From an uncultured Hyphomicrobiales bacterium (GTDB lineage: Bacteria > Pseudomonadota > Alphaproteobacteria > Rhizobiales > Beijerinckiaceae), in assembly GCA_903902915.1 (NCBI GenBank), contig CAIUWR010000072.1, forward strand, positions 1 through 41,385: 41,385 nucleotides of DNA. Reading direction: 5' to 3'. Of the stretch, positions 16,486 to 24,898 are shown piece after piece. The position numbers and the translations under genes were made by a program. Position 1 is the stretch's first letter; each line of letters starts with the position of its first letter. Below the pieces are notes generated by a model. That model ran no database searches. It was not told the origin of the DNA and worked only from the letters and a program-made list of their open reading frames with translations.

Positions 16486-18086
16486 GGCGACACGACGACT
16501 GGCGTGAGGTCCTGAAACCAATTTTTAGCCTGCACAAATCCTTTTAACTTCGGGCTAAGCGCGCGCGGATTGACGTCATGCGCAATCCAGATCATCTGCG
16601 CCTGATCAACCATCATGGCATGCGCCTTGGCGAAAAGGGCGGACTGCCTGGCTGGGTCGAACTCCTGCATGGCCGCCTCACAAACCGCGTCAACGTCCGG
16701 CTTGCTGAAGGCGCCCCAGTTGGAGCCCTTGGGCGTGATTTGACTCGTAAGCGAGAAGCGGCAGATCGCGCTATATGGATCCTGCGTCGTTCGGCTGAAA
16801 TTGATGCCGTTGATGCCCTCCTTCACTGCTGCGGGATCGCTGACGCCCTTACGCATCACCCCAATGAGCGCATTCCAGTCCTTCACCGCGAACTGCACGT
16901 CAAACCCGACGTCCTTGAGGTTTTGTTGAACGAATTCGTTCATGGGCAAGGGCTGCATCTGCCCGGATCCTGCTGGCGAGATCGCAATGGTGACCTTGGC
17001 CGGGTGGTCAGGACCAAAGCCCGCTTCAGCCATCAATTTTCGAGCGGCCGCAGGGTCATATTTGATTTGAAACGTCGGCTCACCATACCAAGGATTGTCC
17101 TTCGCAACGACGCCGTATGATTCAATCATCATCCCGCCGAGCAGCGACTTCAGACCGGCACGGTCGACTGCAAGATTGGCCGCCTTGCGCAAGCGAATGT
17201 CACTCCATGGCGAGTCTTCGCGGAAGCTCACCTCATAGGCCCAAAAATGAGGATAAGCGTTGGTGACGACATTGAAGCCAGATGATTTCAATTTTGGCAC
17301 CATGTCTGGAGGCGGCGCCTCGATCCAGTTGACCTGACCCGACAGCAAAGCTGATGCGCGTGTCGTCGCCTCCGGCATCGGGTAAAGAACAAGGCGGTCG
17401 TGTTTTGGAATGCGGTCCTTGTTCCAGTAACCAGCATTCTTGATGAGCTCCATCCGTTCCCCGGCGACGATCTTGTCGAAGCGGTACGGACCGGTGCCAA
17501 TTGGCGCCCTTGAATAAGCCGGCCAACCACCCGACTTTTCAAACTGGTGGCGGCTGACCATGGCGATATAGGCAAGATTGAAGGGAACCAACGCTGAACC
17601 GTCGGTGGTGTGGATCCCCACGGTATAGTCGTCGATCTTCTCAATCTTCTTGAAGTCCACAAACCGCGACGCTGCGTCTGTATGCTGTTGCGCATTATAT
17701 TGCGGAGAATCCGTCTTCCAAAGACGATCAAAGTTCCAGACGATATCGTCAGCGTTGAGCTCTTCGCCGTCGTGCCACAGCACGCCCTTGCGAAGGTGGA
17801 TGACCCAGCGCGTATGGTCCGCTGGATCAACCTCCCAGGAACTGGCCAAACCCGGCAGGATTCCCGCAGGCTTTTCAGCCGAGGAGAGATCCCATGCGAC
17901 AAGACAATCATAAAGGCTCAGGCTGACGAAACGAAACCCTTCATAACCTTGATCCGCCTGACCAATGGTGATGGGAATGTCGCCCGCAGTCATCGCGACT
18001 CGGAGCACGGATTCTGCGGCGCCTGCACGGGATGCGATCAACATTGCGCCAGCAAGCAACAGTGTCGAGAGGTTTCGAGTAGACAT
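16482..18086 (-). CDS. Peptide/nickel-type ABC transporter substrate-binding protein (SBP_bac_5)
   Basis: 534-residue periplasmic receptor of the DppA/OppA/NikA family. From ATG 18086 (GAGGTGC upstream) the protein starts MSTRNLSTLLLAGAM, a Sec signal ending near RAGAAE. An ATG at 18113 would add nine residues without a ribosome site. Family landmarks: SLYDCLVAWDL, WVIHLRKGVLWHDGEELNAD, APIGTGPYRFDKIVAGERME and NPWYGEPTF. First gene of the leftward operon SBP-DppB-DppC-DppF-DppD-hydrolase. The family takes up peptides, nickel, glutathione, opines and glycosides; the downstream isochorismatase-type hydrolase suggests an amide-bearing solute (inference). Confidence 0.93.
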   Translation of the reverse strand: MSTRNLSTLLLAGAMLIASRAGAAESVLRVAMTAGDIPITIGQADQGYEGFRFVSLSLYDCLVAWDLSSAEKPAGILPGLASSWEVDPADHTRWVIHLRKGVLWHDGEELNADDIVWNFDRLWKTDSPQYNAQQHTDAASRFVDFKKIEKIDDYTVGIHTTDGSALVPFNLAYIAMVSRHQFEKSGGWPAYSRAPIGTGPYRFDKIVAGERMELIKNAGYWNKDRIPKHDRLVLYPMPEATTRASALLSGQVNWIEAPPPDMVPKLKSSGFNVVTNAYPHFWAYEVSFREDSPWSDIRLRKAANLAVDRAGLKSLLGGMMIESYGVVAKDNPWYGEPTFQIKYDPAAARKLMAEAGFGPDHPAKVTIAISPAGSGQMQPLPMNEFVQQNLKDVGFDVQFAVKDWNALIGVMRKGVSDPAAVKEGINGINFSRTTQDPYSAICRFSLTSQITPKGSNWGAFSKPDVDAVCEAAMQEFDPARQSALFAKAHAMMVDQAQMIWIAHDVNPRALSPKLKGFVQAKNWFQDLTPVVVSP

Positions 18087-18459
18087 CAAAGCACCTCGCA
18101 GAAGGATTTCCATGGAGATAAAAAAGCAAGGATCATACCAGCGTAATCATTAGAAAATGACAGGGGCGGCTTCTACAGATGAATGATCAACTTAACGCCA
18201 AACAAGCTTAAGGAAAGCGCATCCACCACCCGCAATCTCAAATGGCACATGAATTGCGTGCGCAGGGACGGCGACGATCCCCAGCTTAATCAACGAGAAT
18301 TGAACCGTGGCTGAATCTTAATAATAGCGCCCATCCCCGGGAGCTGTCTGGATCACTGGCCAGCGACTATTTTTTCAGCTCAGGCGCCAACTGAGCATTG
18401 TTTGGGCGCCAGCGAGGCGCCTGCGCCTTGCAACATCAACCTAACGAGCGGAGACATCA
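18087..18459. promoter_or_regulatory. Divergent intergenic region, Dpp operon / asparaginase-like gene
   Basis: 373 bp without a gene between two divergent units. It contains a 6-bp inverted repeat GCTCAG/CTGAGC with a 7-nt loop at 18378-18396 and a TATGAT hexamer on the minus strand about 45 bp before the SBP start that could be a -10 element, but its -35 match is poor. Promoters for both genes should lie here by position. Confidence 0.4.
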
Positions 18460-20157
18460 GTGACCGGAAAAATGCGCATCGCCCATCTGGCCGGGCCCAC
18501 GGCGACGATCCAGAACACGCCGCCGCTCGTCACCTCCAACAAGGCGCGCGCCATGCACGGCTTGCCCCCGCGTCTCGCCGAAGATGGCGATACGCCCAAA
18601 TTCGACGCCCTGCGCGCCCAGCGTATTGCAGCGCCCGTGAAAGTCTATGTGGAGCAATTCTCCGCCCATCCGCTGGAGAGCGACGCTGCCGACCTCTATG
18701 GCGCGCCGGACGGCTATCTGGCGCCCGACGGCAGCTTCTCGCCCACACGGCGCTCCGAGGCCGACAAGGCGGTCTATGAAATGGAACTGCGCCCGGAGGA
18801 TGGGCTCTATCCCCTGCCCTATATGGCGCGCCAGAGCGACGGGCAGCCTTGGGAGGAGGAATGCGCCTCCCCCATGGCCGAGCGCGCCCGCGCGCGGCAG
18901 GGGTTCTTCCCGGACGGCTCGCGCAGCTTCGAGGAGATTGACAGGCTGGGCATTGGCGCCGATGGGCTCGCAGGCATGATCACTTCGCTGGCGGATGTGG
19001 ATTTTCACAGAATCCTGCCGCCCGCCGGCTTCATGAAGGGTCTGCCCGCCGACCAGCGCAAGGATCAGGGCGAGGGCGACATTGCGCCCGAAGGGTCTGG
19101 CCAGAACTTCTTTCCCTACAAGCCCTATCATCTGGGCTCGCCCCCGCCTCGCCCCGCGCTGGCGCGGCTGACCAACCGGGTGCAGGCGATCATGGACAGC
19201 GGCCTCTATCACGGCGCCATCTGGACCCAGGGCAGCCCTAACATCGAGGAGAGCAGCTACTGGTTCAATCTGCTCATCGACACGAAGCTCCCCATCGCCT
19301 GCAATGCCGCGCAGCGTCCGCAGGGGCAACTCAGCAACGACGGGCCGCATAATATCATTGACTCCCTGCGCTACATCCAATCGCGCGTCTGGGCTGACGA
19401 CGAGGGGCGCAACCGGCTCGGCACGCTGCTGGTGCAGGAGCAACAGTTCTTCGCGGCCCGCGAAGTCGCCAAGGCGGACGCGCGCCCCGGCGGCTATGTG
19501 GCGACCGGCGGGCACGGCGGCATTCTGGGCCAGATCAGCCATGCAGGCCGCGTGGCCGTGACCTATCTGCCCGCCTATAAACACACTTGGCGTTCGGAAG
19601 TGCGCGTCACCCTGCTCCCCGACGCTGTGGAGGCGGTGCGCTTGGGCGCGCAAGGTCTGGAACGTATTTCCATCGCCATCAAGGATGCAGACGGGCAATT
19701 GCTCGAAGGCGCCATCCCCGTCGTGTCGATCATCAAGGATGGCGGCTATTGCGGGATCGACTGGGGCGAAGACCCATCCCTCGAACTCGACCTCATCGCC
19801 TCCATCGACCACAAGCTGTCGCTGGGGCTTCTGTCGGGCTTCATCATCGAAGGCCTCGTGCCCTATGGCAACATGACCTCCACCGCTCGCTTGCGGCTGG
19901 TGCAAAAGGCCGTCTTCTCCGGCATCCCGGTGGCGCGCGTTGGGCGGGGGGCGCCGGAGGGATTTGCGGATCTGCATCCCTTCCTGATCGCGGGCTCGAA
20001 CCTCACCGCGACCAAGGCACGCCTGCTACTCATGGCGTGCCTGATGAAGTTCGGCTCCCTCCCCACCGCTAAGGATCCGGAGCGGCCGACGCCTGACGAG
20101 CGCGCCGCGACCACGAAGGCCATGGAGGCTTGGCAGAGCGTGTTCGAGAGCCATTGA
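18460..20157 (+). CDS. Asparaginase-like protein with altered catalytic motif
   Basis: 565-residue protein resembling type I/II asparaginases in two parts. The N-terminus reads IAHLAGPTATIQNT, matching the TGGTIA-type first catalytic strand. Around 256-300 it reads TQGSPNIEESSYWFNLLI followed by LPIACNAAQRPQGQLSNDGP, collinear with THGTDTMEETA.FL and the AMRP..A.S.DGP.N block. The second catalytic pair T-D of THGTD is therefore replaced by S-P. A C-terminal block SNLTATKARLLLMACLMKFG matches the asparaginase C-domain helix. The protein is much longer than the usual 330 residues. GTG 18460 has GGAG upstream; ATG 18472 is possible. Divergent from the Dpp operon; activity on a bulkier amide or loss of activity are both possible. 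Confidence 0.72.
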   Translation: MTGKMRIAHLAGPTATIQNTPPLVTSNKARAMHGLPPRLAEDGDTPKFDALRAQRIAAPVKVYVEQFSAHPLESDAADLYGAPDGYLAPDGSFSPTRRSEADKAVYEMELRPEDGLYPLPYMARQSDGQPWEEECASPMAERARARQGFFPDGSRSFEEIDRLGIGADGLAGMITSLADVDFHRILPPAGFMKGLPADQRKDQGEGDIAPEGSGQNFFPYKPYHLGSPPPRPALARLTNRVQAIMDSGLYHGAIWTQGSPNIEESSYWFNLLIDTKLPIACNAAQRPQGQLSNDGPHNIIDSLRYIQSRVWADDEGRNRLGTLLVQEQQFFAAREVAKADARPGGYVATGGHGGILGQISHAGRVAVTYLPAYKHTWRSEVRVTLLPDAVEAVRLGAQGLERISIAIKDADGQLLEGAIPVVSIIKDGGYCGIDWGEDPSLELDLIASIDHKLSLGLLSGFIIEGLVPYGNMTSTARLRLVQKAVFSGIPVARVGRGAPEGFADLHPFLIAGSNLTATKARLLLMACLMKFGSLPTAKDPERPTPDERAATTKAMEAWQSVFESH

Positions 20158-20989
20158 AACGGTCGCGGTCGCCTACGGAACCCCTATGCTCCGCCGACCG
20201 CACCAGCGCCAAAAACAGATGTTGGCCATTGGTCGGGCGCCCGCTCTGTCTTCGTCGAGAAAGAGGGGCTTTGGCCGCCCCTATCATCGTAGAGCAGTTG
20301 TTCGATTGCATTCTGGAGCTCAACAAATCGACGGGCCTTTTCGCCTTCGCGAAAGACAATCCCGAGAAACCTAGCTGTGCGGTAGATGCAACGGCTGGCT
20401 CCGTCGGCTAATCCGCGCAGTCCTGAAGCAGCGCGGCGGCGTCGAGATCGCCGAAGTCGCCAATCGTTCTACCGCTGAGATGTTGCATGGTGGTGGAGCG
20501 CATTTCTGTGGTGGTCAGCTCCATTTCGGCGGCGCGGCCCGTCATCGAACCAAGCCTGCCGCACAGGCCTACCCCAGTGCGACATCACGCGGTTCTGGCG
20601 CACAAGGTGACGCCGGAACCGCAGCAGTGGACAGGGGCAATGTTCGCGTTGTTGTTGATGCTAGAGGGAATGGCCCCCTCGCGATGAACGAAATAACGCC
20701 AGCACATTGAGCTGGGCGGTCTGCCAAGAGAACGTACTCATGGGTTGGACCGCCTAATGCATCCACAAGGATCGCTTCATCGCCTGCCCTATCCAGTTGA
20801 CTTATCGATAGATTACCCGAATACTTGCATCATATAGTCTCTTGCACGGCCCCGGAGTGCGCGTGGATCGAAAGATCCAGGTAAAGGGCAAGGGACCTCG
20901 CGGCCATCCCCCCGGTGTGGGACTGGGCAGCAACCTCAACCTGACCCTCGCTTTCTTTTGCGGCGATGGTCTGTGCTTGGAGCTGCCCT
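20158..20989. other. Gene-free stretch upstream of ParB/methyltransferase gene
   Basis: About 830 bp with no gene I can support. Short open frames exist on both strands but none has family character or a good start. It contains copy 2 of the diverged 44-bp repeat (20831-20874). Likely a patchwork of degraded sequence. Confidence 0.55.
20831..20874 (+). repeat. Diverged 44-bp repeat, copy 2
   Basis: catatagtctcttgcacggc and the next 24 bases match 11551-11594 at about 37 of 44 positions, same orientation. The sequences to the right are unrelated (an HsdR relic in copy 1, the ParB/methyltransferase gene here), whereas weak similarity continues to the left of both. Confidence 0.55.
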
Positions 20990-22426
20990 ATGAAGGCCAG
21001 ATCGCATACCCAACTCCAGAATTCCACCGCTGTCACCTCGCAACATTCTTCGGTCCCGAGGAAACATGATCTGCAGATCATCCAGGTCGCGCCCCAATCC
21101 CTGAGGCCCCACCCGCGGAATGCGCGGACCCACTCGAAAAAGCAGATCACCCAAGTCCGCAAAAGCATCCGTACATTTGGATTTGTGACGCCAATCCTGA
21201 CGGACAAGGATGGCGTCATTATCGCGGGCCATGCCCGCGTCCAGGCAGCCATCGCGGAGGGGCTGCCGAGCATTCCCTGCGTGCGGGTAGACCACCTCAC
21301 CACGGACGAAATCCGAGCCTACATGCTGGCCGACAACAAGCATGCGGAGAATGCGGGTTGGGATCAGGAACTGCTTGCGCAGGAACTGAAGGACCTCAAT
21401 CTGACGATGCCTGACCTCGACTTCGACGCCATCGGGTTCACGATCGCTGAAACCGACAACCTCATAGCCGAGATGTCGCAAGTCGAGGACGGAGACCCGG
21501 CGGACGATCTTCTGCCGAACGCCGCAGAGGGCCCTCCCCGGACCAACCCCGGAGACATATGGGCTCTCGGCGATCACCGACTTGTCTGCGGCGACTCCCG
21601 CGACCACTCAACCATCGCGGCGCTTCTGGACGGCGAGCGCGCACAAATGGTCTTCACCGACCCACCTTATAATGTGAGCATTGGCGGAAACGTCGGGGGG
21701 CTCGGTAAAATCCAGCACGAAGAGTTCGCCATGGCGTCAGGCGAAATGTCTGTAAGCGAATTCACTGACTTCCTGAGGCAGATATTCGGTGTCCTAGTCG
21801 CCTTCAGCGTGGATGGGTCAATCCACTTCATCTGCATGGACTGGCGCCACATGCTGGAGGTCCAGACGGCGGCGCAGGGCCTTTATACCGAACTGAAGAA
21901 TGTCATCGCCTGGGTGAAGGACAATGGCGGAATGGGAACCTTCTACCGTTCCCGGCATGAGTTGATCTTCGCCTTCAAGAACGGGACTGCCCCGCATATC
22001 AACACATTCGAACTTGGGCAGCATGGACGCTACCGGACCAATGTTTGGGAATATCGGGGCGTCAACACCCTCAAACGCAACCGTATGGACGAACTTGCTC
22101 TTCATCCCACTGTGAAGCCCGTCCAGATGATCGCGGACGCCATCAAGGACGTCTCCAGCCGGGGTGGGTTGGTTCTGGATCTCTTCGGCGGTTCCGGCTC
22201 GACGCTCATCGCCGCCCACAAGACCGGGCGCAAAGGGGGCCAAGAACAAGTCCGAGCCAATCCAGCGCCAGAGCCTTCAAGATATCATCCTCACCGAGGC
22301 CTACCGCACGATCAAAGCGAACGAAGGCGACAAACAGGTCTCCATCCCAATGGCGACCGCCGTAATGCGGTCGATCGCCCTCAATGCCGCCAAGGGCCAG
22401 ACCCGCTCACAGAAGCTCTTCACTGA
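20990..22426 (+). CDS. ParB-like/N6-adenine-type DNA methyltransferase, C-terminus replaced
   Basis: 478-residue reading frame with two domains. The N-terminal ParB-like domain has LRPHPRNARTHSKKQI, IRTFGFVTPIL and GHARVQAA. The methyltransferase domain carries motif IV DPPY at 224-227 and motif I FGGSGST at about 399-405; motif IV before motif I is the beta-class order. Start ATG 20990 has GGAG upstream; ATG 20966 is an alternative. After LIAAHKTGR (about 22231) the normal family C-terminus is missing; the frame runs out of phase through a DUF5681 gene to an accidental stop at 22426. Typical of phage-like or integrative elements. The catalytic motifs are intact, but the lost tail may abolish function. 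Confidence 0.82.
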   Translation: MKARSHTQLQNSTAVTSQHSSVPRKHDLQIIQVAPQSLRPHPRNARTHSKKQITQVRKSIRTFGFVTPILTDKDGVIIAGHARVQAAIAEGLPSIPCVRVDHLTTDEIRAYMLADNKHAENAGWDQELLAQELKDLNLTMPDLDFDAIGFTIAETDNLIAEMSQVEDGDPADDLLPNAAEGPPRTNPGDIWALGDHRLVCGDSRDHSTIAALLDGERAQMVFTDPPYNVSIGGNVGGLGKIQHEEFAMASGEMSVSEFTDFLRQIFGVLVAFSVDGSIHFICMDWRHMLEVQTAAQGLYTELKNVIAWVKDNGGMGTFYRSRHELIFAFKNGTAPHINTFELGQHGRYRTNVWEYRGVNTLKRNRMDELALHPTVKPVQMIADAIKDVSSRGGLVLDLFGGSGSTLIAAHKTGRKGGQEQVRANPAPEPSRYHPHRGLPHDQSERRRQTGLHPNGDRRNAVDRPQCRQGPDPLTEALH

Positions 22427-22826
22427 CTTACTGACCAAAACGGAAGCCCAAAAGCGTCAGGAATACGAACACAATGGAGAAGCCGTTGCGAATTACCAGA
22501 TGTTCTGGGACCAGATTTTCTACGAACACCGCATCAAGGGCCTGCCGCTACCAAACCCGGCGCCCCACCCCGATGATGTCAAATTCGACACGGCAACTGG
22601 TCAAATAATATTCACAGGCCCCACCACGGAATCGGAAAAGGTAAAGTGGGAAAACCTTTCGGATCGGCTTCAGGCCTTCGAAGAATCAATCGCCGAATTG
22701 GAGAAGCTCCTGGCTGACCCCAAGAACGAGAAGATCAAGTACCTGATCAAAGAGGATATCGCATTCGAAACCGACATCTGTGGTCGGCTGCAGACTACGC
22801 TCGGAGGTTGGCGGAAGAGGGCGTAG
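22232..22826 (+). pseudogene. DUF5681-type protein, 5'-truncated at a deletion junction
   Basis: Starting in the frame after the junction the translation reads KGAKNKSEPIQRQSLQDII, then VSIPMATAVMRSIALNAAKG, ending GGWRKRA at 22826. This is the DUF5681 pattern, whose intact N-terminus normally ends ..GNPKGRPKGAKN. The gene has lost its start and first 20-odd codons; GGGCGC, which would encode the GR of both KTGR in the methyltransferase and GRPKG here, sits at 22226-22231 and probably marks a short-homology deletion. The remaining frame is open to a stop. DUF5681 genes commonly neighbour ParB/methyltransferase genes in mobile elements. Confidence 0.75.
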
Positions 22827-22834
22827 CGATTGAA

Positions 22835-23108
22835 GCGTCGTCATAACAACCAACCTGAGCTTCAGCGAATGGGCCTGGGTCTTCGGCGACGCAAAGATAA
22901 CGAAGCGCTCCTCGACCGCCTAACTCATCACTGCCACATCCTTGAAACCGGTATCGACAGCTTCCGTTCCAAGGCGAGCACCGACACGGCCACCACTAAA
23001 ACCCGGAAGGAGAAATCGAATGCCTTGACTTAAAACTGACCTAAGGAACATAAAAAAGGCGGGTCACTTCTCAGTGAAAATTCCGGGTCAGTTCTTCGTG
23101 AAAATCTA
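22835..23108 (+). mobile_element. IS21-family right-end remnant A (istB 3' fragment plus terminus)
   Basis: VVITTNLSFSEWAWVFGDAKIT starting near 22838, then after a one-base loss near 22903 ALLDRLTHHCHILETG..SF, is the C-terminal end of an IstB-like ATP-binding protein, stop at 23033. The IS terminus follows: two tandem gggtcannttcnnngtgaaaat units ending gaaaatctaca at 23108. Neither istA nor the istB N-terminus is present. It begins 8 bp after the DUF5681 stop. A second copy of the same end is at 38674-38842. Confidence 0.8.
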
Positions 23109-23161
23109 CAACGAATCCCTCGATTGCCCGTCCATGCGAATAAATCATGATATCTAAGCTG

Positions 23162-23198
23162 AAGCTGGTGGATTTTTCAGCAGCCTGCTAACCAGCTT
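23162..23198. repeat. Inverted repeat, 8-bp arms
   Basis: AAGCTGGT at 23162-23169 and ACCAGCTT at 23191-23198 form perfect arms around a 21-nt loop. It lies 46 bp beyond the stop of the leftward AtzH-like gene, so it could fold at the 3' end of that operon's transcript. It lacks a T-run, so a simple intrinsic terminator is not supported. The loop sequence ttttcagcagcctgcta resembles some IS ends (recollection). Confidence 0.4.
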
Positions 23199-23244
23199 TG
23201 CGAAGGCCTGGAAGATCTGCGGCGGCCGCAGCCTCGCCGCGCGC

Positions 23245-23631
23245 CTATGTGCCCGGCTGGTCCGACACATGGGCGGAAGCGATGCGCCAGCCCTCGTCCG
23301 TCCTGATCCATGCCTGGCTCTGGCGCCCGACCACGCTGGAGCCCTCCTTCATCGTTTCGGTATTAGTCGCGGCGAAGTCCCTGCCAAAGGTCGTGATGAC
23401 CGTATTGCGCAGGGCGCGTTCGCTGCTCACATGCCCCACCCGACCGCGCCGGTAGGAGGCGATCATGTCATGCCCGATCAGGGTGCCCACGGGCCCGAAG
23501 CGGACGGTTTGCGGGCTCTTCCAGAACAACTTGTTCATGGTCTCGAAATCGTTCGTGTCGACCGCTTTCTGATATTCCAAATAGGACGGCATGAAGTCCG
23601 CAAGAACTTCGGGACGATTGATCTCCAGCAT
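23245..23631 (-). CDS. AtzH-like / DUF3225 SnoaL-fold protein
   Basis: 128-residue protein of the NTF2/SnoaL-like fold, closest in pattern to AtzH/HpxZ-type proteins: MLEINRPEVLADF, YQKAVDTNDFETMNKLFW, VRFGPVGTLIGHDMIASYRR and an ending AWIRTDEGWRIASAHVS. ATG 23631 is preferred (GGAGAG upstream); an earlier in-frame start adds seven residues. Last gene of the leftward ABC/DUF3891 operon. Homologues often accompany amidases in s-triazine, allantoin-type or amide catabolism, where they are accessory proteins. Here no amidase is in the operon. Confidence 0.85.
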   Translation of the reverse strand: MLEINRPEVLADFMPSYLEYQKAVDTNDFETMNKLFWKSPQTVRFGPVGTLIGHDMIASYRRGRVGHVSSERALRNTVITTFGRDFAATNTETMKEGSSVVGRQSQAWIRTDEGWRIASAHVSDQPGT

Positions 23632-23667
23632 TTGCGCTCTCCAGCATGCCAATACGGCGGCGTTCCA

Positions 23668-24453
23668 TCAGACGAAGGTGAAGGTCATCACTTTGGGCGC
23701 AGCGCCGAAGTAGGCGAGGCGGAAGGCCTCCTGCGAGGCGAAGGTCTGCGCGGGCAGATGGCGGTAGACGAAGGCCGTCTCCACCGCCAGACGATTAAAG
23801 GGGAACGGCGTCACCTTCACGCGCCCGTCGCCCTGGGGCGCAAGGGTCAAGACAACACCGTCCCGACCATCGCCCCCATAGGATACTGGCACATGCTCTA
23901 ACCGGTCTTCCTTGGGATCGGAGGTGCAGACGAAGAGGGACATGAGGTCCAGCATCTGCAGCAGTTGGTAATTCACCAGAAACTGGGCGCGATCGAGAGA
24001 TGCAAGAGCAGTCTCCTGCTTGTGCTCGTTAAATGCGATGAAGGCCTCTACCTCCGGCGTCAGCACGCGCGCCGACCCGCTCGCAGGATAGGCCACAGAA
24101 TCATAGCGATTGCGCCACAGGCCCGTGCGATGACGGCTGACCAACAGGCCCGCATAGGCGTCAATCCCCCAAAGCCAATCCAGCCCGCCCTGGAAGGCCG
24201 CCAACTGCTGCGTATCCAGAGGCACCTGCGGGAAATTCGGCGGGGACTTTCGCTCCAGATCATAATTAGGGCGCGTCTCGTAACTGTACCATCCGCAATC
24301 ATGGAAGGTCGCGGCCCTAATAAAGGATTCGCGGGGCTGCGGAACCATGAACTGCGCATTGCCCCAGTGAGCCGCAAGAATTCCGGAAAGCTTGGCGTGA
24401 TCGCTCTGGTTCACTAGGATGAGCGAGCCGTCAGGAAGGTTACGAACGATCAT
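23668..24453 (-). CDS. DUF3891 family protein
   Basis: 261-residue cytoplasmic protein. MIVRNLPDGSLILVNQSDHAKLSGILAAHW is the DUF3891 opening, followed by AATFHDCGWYSYE, an His-Asp pair reminiscent of HD-type metal sites, and YAGLLVSRHRTGLW. ATG 24453 is chosen because it gives the family N-terminus; an upstream start would add 16 residues. It sits between an 84-aa exported protein and the AtzH-like gene in one leftward operon. Function is not established for the family; a hydrolase role is only an inference from the His/Asp residues. Confidence 0.82.
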   Translation of the reverse strand: MIVRNLPDGSLILVNQSDHAKLSGILAAHWGNAQFMVPQPRESFIRAATFHDCGWYSYETRPNYDLERKSPPNFPQVPLDTQQLAAFQGGLDWLWGIDAYAGLLVSRHRTGLWRNRYDSVAYPASGSARVLTPEVEAFIAFNEHKQETALASLDRAQFLVNYQLLQMLDLMSLFVCTSDPKEDRLEHVPVSYGGDGRDGVVLTLAPQGDGRVKVTPFPFNRLAVETAFVYRHLPAQTFASQEAFRLAYFGAAPKVMTFTFV

Positions 24454-24535
24454 GGGCTTGGCCTCTGGATGGAGGGCGTCTTGTGGGCGGATATGGCGCA
24501 TATAGAGACACTGATTTCGTCGTCCCGCAATCGCT

Positions 24536-24790
24536 TCACTTCACACCATCGAGGATGGCGGCGATCTGCGGATCGATGAAACGAGCGAGGTCGGGCGAAC
24601 CGTCCAGCTCCCCCACCTCCTGCAGCGCCTTGATGATCGTGGCGATCTGGCCATCGACCAGCGAGCCCTCCCCCATGGAGATGGTTTCGGCCGCATGAGC
24701 GTCCCGAGGCACAGCAACGGCGGCGAGGCTCGCGGCCAGCATCGCCATCCCGACAAAGCGAGAACTGCGAAAGGCATGCATCCTGGTCAT
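24536..24790 (-). CDS. 84-residue exported protein, possible remnant of a binding protein
   Basis: Small protein with a clear Sec signal (FVGMAMLAASLAAVAV.RDAHAAE) and a mature part of about 50 residues: VDGQIATIIKALQEVGELDG then SPDLARFIDPQIAAIL. The mature part looks like the C-terminal tail of NMT1-type binding proteins, which often end in a helix followed by x-x-P-D-x-x-x-x-x-D-x-x-x. One explanation is an internal in-frame deletion of a former SBP; another is a genuine small periplasmic protein. ATG 24790 has GGAG upstream. It lies between the SBP and DUF3891 genes in the same operon. Confidence 0.6.
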   Translation of the reverse strand: MTRMHAFRSSRFVGMAMLAASLAAVAVPRDAHAAETISMGEGSLVDGQIATIIKALQEVGELDGSPDLARFIDPQIAAILDGVK

Positions 24791-24898
24791 ATGTTCGTCT
24801 CCATGCGAGGAAGCTCGGCCCATCCATCTCTGTCGAAGCAGCAAGAAAGCCGAATAGCCTGGGCCACGAGAGAGCGGCGCCCCGGCTGTGTCCGCTGA

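Noticed and set aside
18457-19977. 506-codon open frame on the minus strand
   Set aside because: Exactly antisense to the asparaginase-like gene, whose motifs are convincing; the antisense protein has low-complexity composition.
20480-20766. Short open frames on both strands before the ParB/methyltransferase gene
   Set aside because: No ribosome sites and no family resemblance; left as gene-free.
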